A stretch of 64,000 nt of DNA from Neurospora tetrasperma FGSC 2508 (Eukaryota; Ascomycota; Sordariomycetes; Sordariales; Sordariaceae): positions 3,869,645 through 3,933,644 of the forward strand of contig NW_009799101.1 of the NCBI RefSeq assembly GCF_000213175.1. The letters are read 5' to 3'. The notes beneath the pieces were generated by a model. That model was not told the DNA's origin. It was given only the letters and a program-made list of their open reading frames with translations, and did no database searches. The position numbers were made by a program, and so were the translations under genes. Shown in pieces: positions 58,149 through 64,000 of the stretch (position 1 is its first letter; the number at the start of each line of letters is the position of its first letter).

Positions 58149-58241
58149 TATGCTGAGGATGTCCTCGCTGAGGCGGTTCTAATGGTATTATTTTTATAAA
58201 GCACGGACCACCCGTTAAAGTAAGGTAGCTTTGAGGGGGTA
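58149..58241 (+). repeat. internal 90-bp repeat, copy C
   Basis: Reads TATGCTGAGGATGTCCTCGC at the start and GCACGGACCACCCGTTAAAG later. It starts 165 bp after copy B and shares with it TGAGGCGGTTCTAATGGTA-type sequence. Confidence 0.8.
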
Positions 58242-58492
58242 AAAGCTTTAAAGTTCAAAGCCTTGCATCTCGACGGTTATTAGTCGTATTGAAAAACTAA
58301 GGCTACTGTGAGAATCAGGATAAGAAGTTCTATATAGAGGTAATTTTCATCTATTTTTATTAATTTTGTTAGACTTTTAATAGATAATAATACTTGGTTA
58401 TTCTTCTGCAGCCGAAGGCTAAAAAGCGCAAAACAGGCTCAGACCTGCTACCGCAAAAACAAGGGGTGGGGTCGGGGGGTGGGGTGGGTTTT

Positions 58493-58963
58493 GGAGGTTA
58501 AGTGGGTCTGAGAACTGAGACTAGTCGGATCCAATTCTTTAGCGTGCCTGAGGGATGCTGACCATCACCCCCCCTGTTCGGAGCTGTTCGCGGACAGGGC
58601 TCGCTCCTACGCAGCAGAGGTACCTGAGATCTGGCACGATGCCACCGTCCACTCCCGGTCCCATGGGCAATTGGGCATTCCCTTCTCACGAAGGTTACAG
58701 GCCCATCCCTTCCAGGTTCCTTTCTGATTACCACACCCAAAGATTCTCCTCGTCGCTTTCGGGTTATGTTTGAGCGCATTCTCTCCCTGACACGCCATCA
58801 TGCCGTCTTTTTAATCACGGCGACTTCCCTCCTCAACCTTTCCATCCGGTGATGCCCCTTTAGCTTCCCGCGAGTTCTAGTGCCTCGAACGGCTGCGTGC
58901 GCCCCAAGAACGGATGCTCACATGGGTCGCGAATGACTGCAGTCGCAGGATCACGAACTTGAC
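58493..58963. other. SMP3 upstream region
   Basis: 470 bp of normal composition between the second element and the SMP3 start. Presumed promoter; no gene recognised. Confidence 0.5.
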
Positions 58964-60696
58964 ATGTTGCGGAGAACATACCTTTTCTTGGTGTTGGTAA
59001 GGCTCTGGTTTGCCTTATCACCAAGCTATCTTCACCCAGATGAGAACTTTCAAGGGCCAGAGGTTATAGCCGGTATGTTTGTATTTGCACCCCCGCAGAC
59101 TGTATGGCGCATTGCTAACACTCGTCGCGCTTCAGGACAGATCTTTCATTATCCCGTCCGGCACACGTGGGAATTCACGAACGAACACCCGATCCGTAGC
59201 GTTTTCCCACTATGGCCTGTATACGGGCTGCCGATGCTGCTTCTTCGCTGGCTTTGGATCGGAAATGGAAACGATGGCGAGATCCCGCCTATCGCAGTGT
59301 TCTGGACCCTGCGCGTTCTCATGTTCGCCATAAGCTTCGTCCTGGAGGATTGGGCTATCCACGAGCTCATACCATCGCCGAGACATAGGCGCGTTGCTGT
59401 CCTCATTGTCGCCTCCTCCTACGTGACCTGGACGTTCCAGACACACACCTTTTCGAACTCAGTGGAAACATTAGTAGTAGCATGGTGTCTGGTGCTGATT
59501 CAGCGCATTGTCGAGAATCCGGTAATTGGCCCAAACAGATGATTTCAATGCGCCTGGGTATCACGGTCACTGACAATCCGAATACAGAATCGCAGTTCGT
59601 TCCTTGCCTCAGCGGTATTAGGTTTTGTTGCGGTCTTTGGAGTGTTCAATCGCATCACATTCCCCGCCTTTGTGTTGATTCCTGGCTTGCAGTTGCTGAA
59701 TTACTACTGGAAGAAGTGAGTCTGCCTGATCACAGTTTCCTTGGATGCATGCTGATAGTCGATAGTCCTCTGTCATTCATGATATTGGTCTTTGCAGGTA
59801 TCTCAACAACGCTGTTTGCCATCGCTCTCGACACGGCCTTCTACACACCGCACTCGATAACCTGGTTGGACCTTGTAAGAAGACCTGTATTGACGCCGCT
59901 CAACAACTTTCTTTACAACATTGACCCGGAAAACTTGGCTCAACATGGATTGCACCCGTGGTACCAACATTTGCTTGCCAACCTTCCACAGCTGATCGGG
60001 CCAGCCGCCGTGCTTCTCTTCACCCGACCGCAATGCTCTATACGACTGTACTCTGCTATCTCAGGCCTTGTCGTTCTCTCCCTATCAAAGCATCAGGAAG
60101 CAAGATTCCTCCTCCCGACAGTCCCTCTCATCTTATCTTCCATTCGACTTCCGAAACGAAAGTCGGCCTTGCGCATTTGGCTGGGGTCCTGGATTGTGTT
60201 CAACCTCGTGTTGGGCATATTATTTGGGGTTTATCACCAAGGTGGTATCGTGCCAGCGCAAGTATTCCTGAGCAAGCAGCCTGATGCTACCCAAGCAATT
60301 TGGTGGAAGACGTATATGCCACCAACCTGGCTTCTAAACGGGAAGAACGAGGTCCTCACCACACGAGATGTTATGGGAATGAAGGGCGAGATATTGCTCG
60401 AGGAACTGGAGAAAATTGCCACATGCGATATCCCCGCGGACAGGAGGAGCAATGAATATCTGAAGGAGAAGAACGGAACATATCTGGTGGCGCCTCTTTC
60501 GGCTGCATGGCTAGACCCTTACCTACCGAACAAGGGCCTGGACGGACTACGATTTCGGGAGGTATGGCGATATCGGCAGCATTTGAACCTGGATGATATG
60601 GATTTTGGTGATGACGGCGTTTGGAATACCCTGACTAGAGTAATTGGGAGGAGGGGCCTCGGGATATGGAGGGTTACCAAAAGTTGTCCCAAGTAG
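58964..60696 (+). CDS. smp3: GPI mannosyltransferase 4 (Smp3)
   Basis: ER multi-spanning glycosyltransferase of family GT22 adding the fourth mannose to GPI anchor precursors. Exons are 58964-59072, 59136-59521, 59588-59715 and 59766-60696; 517 aa. The start [20 protein letters not shown] leads straight into the GT22 signature [16 protein letters not shown], with the acidic pair of the lumenal loop. [20 protein letters not shown] follows after intron 1, also family-typical. [32 protein letters not shown] and [15 protein letters not shown] are later blocks. Ten or so hydrophobic helices are visible. The donor of intron 2, GTAATT, is weak, and intron 3 (50 nt) was fixed by frame continuity into [11 protein letters not shown]. 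These two boundaries are the uncertain part. Confidence 0.93.
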
Positions 60697-61192
60697 GGCT
60701 GATAGAGTGGTATGGCGGAATGATTGGTCAACGGCGGCCGTCTAATTCTACAGCGTTTTCTATAAAATGGCTGTATCTTAATGGAATTCAAGACGTCCTC
60801 AAGAAACAATGAATGAAGCTTGCGCAAGGTCTTAATTCTGGAAACAACCACAGACAGGGTTGAGAAAGTAAACAAACATGTGCCAAGAATTAGGGGGGAT
60901 CGGTTGCTGCGGGGAGCCAGCGGAAGCACGGCCGCTCGGGACAGGGGTGGGGATCGCGTTTTACGGGAAAGCTGACCGGCCCACGGGCTTCGACCCACTG
61001 TAAATTTGGAACTTGGGAGCACTGAAGCTCCGTCAATCACCCGAACAAGTCCATCCACTTCATCCGGTTCCGTCGAGTCAACACTGAAGGTACCGACAAC
61101 ACCACGCTCCGTAGCTGCCCGCACCTTCCCGTCCACAGCCAGCCACCACCGCCACCAGGAACCACACTCGCCAAAGCCGCGATCTAGCCAAG
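60697..61192. other. SMP3 3' region and PET100 promoter
   Basis: 496 bp between two plus-strand genes. Minus-strand frame 60519-61136 overlaps the SMP3 end and has no domain. Nothing else recognised. Confidence 0.5.
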
Positions 61193-61618
61193 ATGGGTGG
61201 TCTCAATCTCGAAGTCTTCAAGGTGAGCGGCCCCTCCCATCCATCCCATCCCAGCTTCACCAAGCTGCCTGGGCCCTCCCCGAAAGAGCTCGCCCTTGCT
61301 CTTCCCTTCTCCGGCTTCGTTTGCTGTCTCGACCAAGGCGTGTGAACTGCAGTGGGCTGACCATTACGGAAAAAACAGTTCGGCATGTACCTCATGTTCC
61401 CCATCGGAATCATGTTCTACTTCGGCACCAACCTCGACCAGCGCTTTTCCGTCCCCGACTTCTGGCCCAAGCCCGAGAACGCCAACAAGGTCCCGTACGA
61501 CCGCGACGAGATTCACGAGGAGCTCGAGAGGCTGCGCGCCCGGAGACTTTATTTGCGCGAGAAGAGGCTGGCGAGTGAGGCTCAGCAGCAGCAGCAGCAG
61601 AACAACGATCAGGAGTAG
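61193..61618 (+). CDS. pet100: cytochrome c oxidase assembly protein Pet100
   Basis: Mitochondrial inner-membrane chaperone for cytochrome c oxidase assembly. Exons are 61193-61222 and 61379-61618 with a 156-nt intron; 89 aa. The N-terminus MGGLNLEVFKFGMYLMFPIG is formed across the splice and continues IMFYFGTNLDQRF and VPDFWPKPE, the Pet100 family pattern: a single membrane helix followed by the FWP motif. The charged helix EELERLRARRLYLREKRLA follows. The end is Gln-rich from a CAG run (61585-61599), probably length-variable between strains. Confidence 0.92.
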
Positions 61619-62049
61619 TGCGACGACATCGACTACCTGTCGAGGGGCCTGCCTATGAGAATTCTGGGCACAATTGAAGTTTACGGCAACTGACGAGACG
61701 AGTCATTCACCCTCAATTGAAGAGGGGGGGCTGTCGTGTTGTGGTTCTGGCTATGAGCAACTTCGGCTGAGGGGATTGTAAGATTACTGGAGTAGTAAAA
61801 GGAAGAGATGGAAGTCGACCTGGCCAGCTGGGCCGTCGCGGTTGGACAGCCATGGTGGTTAGTGGTGGACGAGTATCGACATGGGTTATAAGGCGTTTAA
61901 GGGGAAAACATGTCATTATTAGGTATCATGGTCACGAGGGAGGGACCTCTCTGCTTTGCATCGGGCCCGGACATCATCTTTGGGAAAGGGTATTTATCAA
62001 TGTTTACAATCATTTGTTATGTCCCTTCTTTTTGCTTTTCAGGCCAGGG
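61619..62049. other. convergent 3' region PET100 / YebC-family gene
   Basis: 431 bp between convergent stop codons. Presumed 3' UTRs; no gene recognised. Confidence 0.55.
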
Positions 62050-63023
62050 CTACTCGTCAATGAGTTCAGTCACCCTAGCCCACTCGTCATCACTCATGTT
62101 TCCCCTGGATACATTGGACCAGATCGCCTGGACATCAGGGTAGTCTTTGATGCTTGTGAGGAGGTCCATAAACTTGACCAACTCCTCGGACGAGTCCAGC
62201 GGAGCTTTGGTATCCTCAATGGCATGCCACACAATGTCGGACTCGGCGATCTTGAGGTTGAACTTGGACCCGACAGCCTTGCAGATCTGCTGAGTTGACG
62301 AGGGGTCCGACCAGACAATAATGTTGCCCTCTTCGTCGTTCTCGAGATCCTCAGCGCCAGCCTCAATCGCATCCTCCATGATGTCATCTACGTCCAGGTC
62401 GCTCTCGCCCTTCTCAAAGATCACGCGGCCCCTCCGCTCGAAGAGGAACTTGGACGGGCTCTTGGCACCGTTCGCCTTCTTCACCATCTGGTTCAAGTCT
62501 TCTATAACGCGCTTTGTGTTCTCTGTCGCAGCGTCCACCACCAGAGCGATGTTGGGTGGCACAATCGCCTCGTATATCACGGGCTCTAGGGTAGCGCCTT
62601 CCGACGACTTGCCCTGGCCTCGGGCGATGGCTCCCTCGATCAAGGCCTTGGGGGTACCGGCCTTCTTGGCCGCCGCGACAATAGTGGCAAGCTGCGGGTT
62701 ATCGTTGAGATTGGGTCCATAGACTAACTCGCGTAACTGCGTAAGCTCGGGCTTCAGCCGGCGGATGGGCATCGGGATGATCGGTGAAACGCACGCTTCG
62801 AGTACAAGGTGATGTTCTTGGTGAAGACGGTCCTGGCTGCATTTTTCTTGGCGTCGGCGGCGGCCTTTTCATGCTTGATCTTGGACCACTTGTTATGACC
62901 AGACTGCAGGGCGGGACTGCTAACGAAGGTGCGCCGACATTGCGCGCATATCGAGGAGCTCGTGGATTTGGAGGAAGACCGGAAGAGTGGACCAATGACG
63001 ATGCTCCGCGCGAGGGAAGCCAT
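62050..63023 (-). CDS. YebC/TACO1-family mitochondrial translation factor
   Basis: Member of the YebC/TACO1 family; in mammals and yeast it is a mitochondrial protein aiding translation of COX1 or polyproline stretches. Exons are 63023-62795 and 62723-62050 with a 71-nt intron (GTGCGT...GAGTTAG); 300 aa. Residues about 1-40 are Ser/Arg-rich and acid-poor, a likely mitochondrial presequence. SGHNKWSKIKHEKAAADAKK marks the YebC N-domain. After the splice the sequence reads SKLYGPNLNDNPQLATIVAA, AKKAGTPKALIEGAIARGQG and YEAIVPPNIALVVDAATENT, all hallmark blocks, and the C-terminal domain follows. The frame is open upstream to 63176, but the ATG at 63023 gives the better presequence. Confidence 0.93.
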
Positions 63024-63728
63024 TATTGCGCTTTGCGAGAGAAGTAGTCTGGAAGATGAGCAATGCGCGTCAGATTGACAAACACTAGGAAACTTTGAAG
63101 GCGGGTTGACGCGACTCGACAACCCAGAAGAGAAGCGTACAAAGACAAAACGGCGAGACGGCTCTTCCCGCGACAATGGACGGAGCTCTCAGTCAAAATT
63201 CTGAGAATTGTTAGGTTAAGCTGTGCCGAATGGCGGCCGGGGTTCGGGCGCGGGGCGGGAAGGAAAATGGCCCATCGACATGGGCGGCGCGGTGGTTCAC
63301 CAGGGGCGTGTCCCGAACCCCTTGTCGGGTGTTGCCCCTCGAACACGACTCATTGGCCCACTGTATGTACAGCACGCTTGCTTCCCTGAGGGGACGCCCA
63401 TGTACATGCGCCCGCAGACTTCAGCAACCTCCTGTGAGCTGCATTGGATGTTATCACACTACACTCTACAGACCTCGATCATCCATGTCAACCTGAGAAC
63501 CCAAGGCTGGCTCAGGTCAACAACTTTCTTCCACTTCGTTGCGACTGACACCTTGGCCTTAACGAGCTTCAGACAGTCCTATTCTAGACCACGTTGCCTG
63601 ACGATGCTAGCTTCGACCTTTTTACAGACCAGCCGAGTTTCTTAGATCTGACTACATACAGTACAGCTATATACACCTAATTTCGCCGTCGAATTCGCAA
63701 CAACAGAGCCCTCGACCGGCACCTAATC
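63024..63728. other. divergent promoter region
   Basis: 705 bp between the divergent YebC-family and HEAT-repeat genes. No gene recognised. Confidence 0.5.
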
Positions 63729-64000
63729 ATGTCATCCACACCAGCTGACGCCACCAATGGCGAGCGCAACGGCATCACGAACACACTGACATCCCACGCT
63801 ACGACGAATCCCGAGCTCGATCTTGCCAAGCTTCAAGCGCTCCCCGCCGAGCAGCAGGAACTGTTCCTCCTGACGTCCGTCTCGGCACTTAGCAGGCATG
63901 TCCTGACGCTCGAACCAGATGACTGCACCGCGCAGCAGTTCTACATAAAAAAGGAAGCCTTCAAGGTCCTGAATCTCACCTCGCCATCGCCAACAAGAGT
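63729..64000 (+). CDS. 5' part of probable LAA1/HEATR5-like HEAT-repeat protein (runs off the window)
   Basis: Open frame from ATG 63729 to the window end, 90 complete codons, no stop and no obvious donor. After a polar start (MSSTPADATNGERNG) it reads ELDLAKLQALPAEQQELFLL, TSVSALSRHVLTLEPDDCTA and QQFYIKKEAFKVLNLTSPSP. The LPxEQQ-LxLLT opening and KKExFKxLxLxSPxxTR end recall the N-terminus of fungal Laa1/HEATR5 proteins, large HEAT-repeat partners of AP-1 in clathrin traffic between Golgi and endosomes. That match is from memory and rests on a short segment. The full gene would be several kb. Confidence 0.6.
   Translation, partial: MSSTPADATNGERNGITNTLTSHATTNPELDLAKLQALPAEQQELFLLTSVSALSRHVLTLEPDDCTAQQFYIKKEAFKVLNLTSPSPTR

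Larger units (their letters stand above)
57635..58492. mobile_element. second A/T-rich inverted-repeat element, family unknown
   Basis: About 850 bp with long imperfect inverted ends. The left arm contains AGGTCTG (57684), TTTTGCGC (57697) and TCGGCTGCAGAA (57715). The right arm, read on the other strand, contains AGGTCTG (58446), TTTTGCGC (58433) and TCGGCTGCAGAA (58415) at the same spacing, with 10 bp between the last two in both. Similarity continues outward into C-rich sequence to about 57635 and 58492. The core is A/T-rich and holds three diverged copies of a 90-bp repeat. No transposase frame is visible, so it may be a non-autonomous (MITE-like) element. The outer limits and target duplication could not be fixed. 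Confidence 0.6.

Noticed and set aside
1-64000. CRISPR arrays, 5S rRNA genes, tRNA genes
   Set aside because: None was found by reading for direct-repeat/spacer structure, the conserved fungal 5S sequence, or tRNA T-arm consensus; a dedicated search could still find a diverged tRNA.

Overview
The window looks like nuclear DNA of a filamentous ascomycete (Pezizomycotina), most likely a sordariomycete close to Neurospora, Sordaria or Podospora. Genes are short and split by small introns (about 43-220 bp, mostly GT-AG, often with a CTAAC/CTGAC branch site). Codon use is C-rich in highly expressed genes. The product set is typical of the group: a four-exon Ykt6, a 171-aa Skp1/SCON-3-like protein, an alternative NADH dehydrogenase, a DUF3074 protein and a LaeA-like methyltransferase. 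A transposon near the right end carries the A/T-rich, G-to-A/C-to-T signature of repeat-induced point mutation (RIP). No rRNA gene, tRNA gene or CRISPR array was recognised.

Layout, left to right. 0.9-1.7 kb: YKT6 v-SNARE (-). 4.6-5.6 kb: FYVE zinc-finger protein (+). 9.8-11.1 kb: ELO-family fatty acid elongase with a QxxHH box (-). 14.7-17.4 kb: five-exon long-chain fatty alcohol oxidase (+), tail to tail with a single-exon DUF3074/coiled-coil protein (18.0-20.4 kb, -). 20.4-26.6 kb: gene-poor accessory stretch with one credible small membrane-protein gene (23.2 kb, +) and two weak candidates. 26.7-28.6 kb: alternative NAD(P)H dehydrogenase (+). 29.4-31.3 kb: DML1/misato (+), tail to tail with a membrane-anchored PI-PLC-like phosphodiesterase (31.4-33.2 kb, -). 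33.8-35.7 kb: poly(A) polymerase (-). 37.1-38.5 kb: alpha/beta hydrolase with an internal Ala-rich membrane segment (+). 38.8-39.6 kb: PHS1 3-hydroxyacyl-CoA dehydratase (-). 40.6-41.0 kb: small basic protein (-). 44.4-45.7 kb: LaeA-like methyltransferase (-). 48.6-49.3 kb: ARL1 GTPase (-), divergent from RPL39 (50.1-50.7 kb, +). 52.2-52.9 kb: SKP1 (-). 54.4-57.1 kb: A/T-rich pogo-superfamily DNA transposon with TA target duplication. 57.6-58.5 kb: second A/T-rich element with long inverted repeats and three internal repeats. 59.0-60.7 kb: SMP3 GPI mannosyltransferase (+). 61.2-61.6 kb: PET100 (+). 62.1-63.0 kb: YebC/TACO1-family mitochondrial protein (-). 63.7 kb to the end: 5' part of a probable LAA1/HEATR5-type HEAT-repeat gene (+).

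Most genes are housekeeping: Golgi/vacuole trafficking (YKT6, ARL1, probable LAA1, FYVE protein), mitochondria (NDE, DML1, PET100, YebC), lipids (ELO, PHS1, fatty alcohol oxidase, PI-PLC), mRNA and protein synthesis or turnover (PAP1, RPL39, SKP1) and GPI-anchor assembly (SMP3). There is no operon-like organisation and no secondary-metabolite backbone gene beside the methyltransferase. The less ordinary parts are the two inverted-repeat elements, the 20-26 kb accessory stretch, the elongase variant box and the small conserved-looking protein at 40.6 kb. Exon boundaries were derived by eye from splice signals and family continuity; no search was run.
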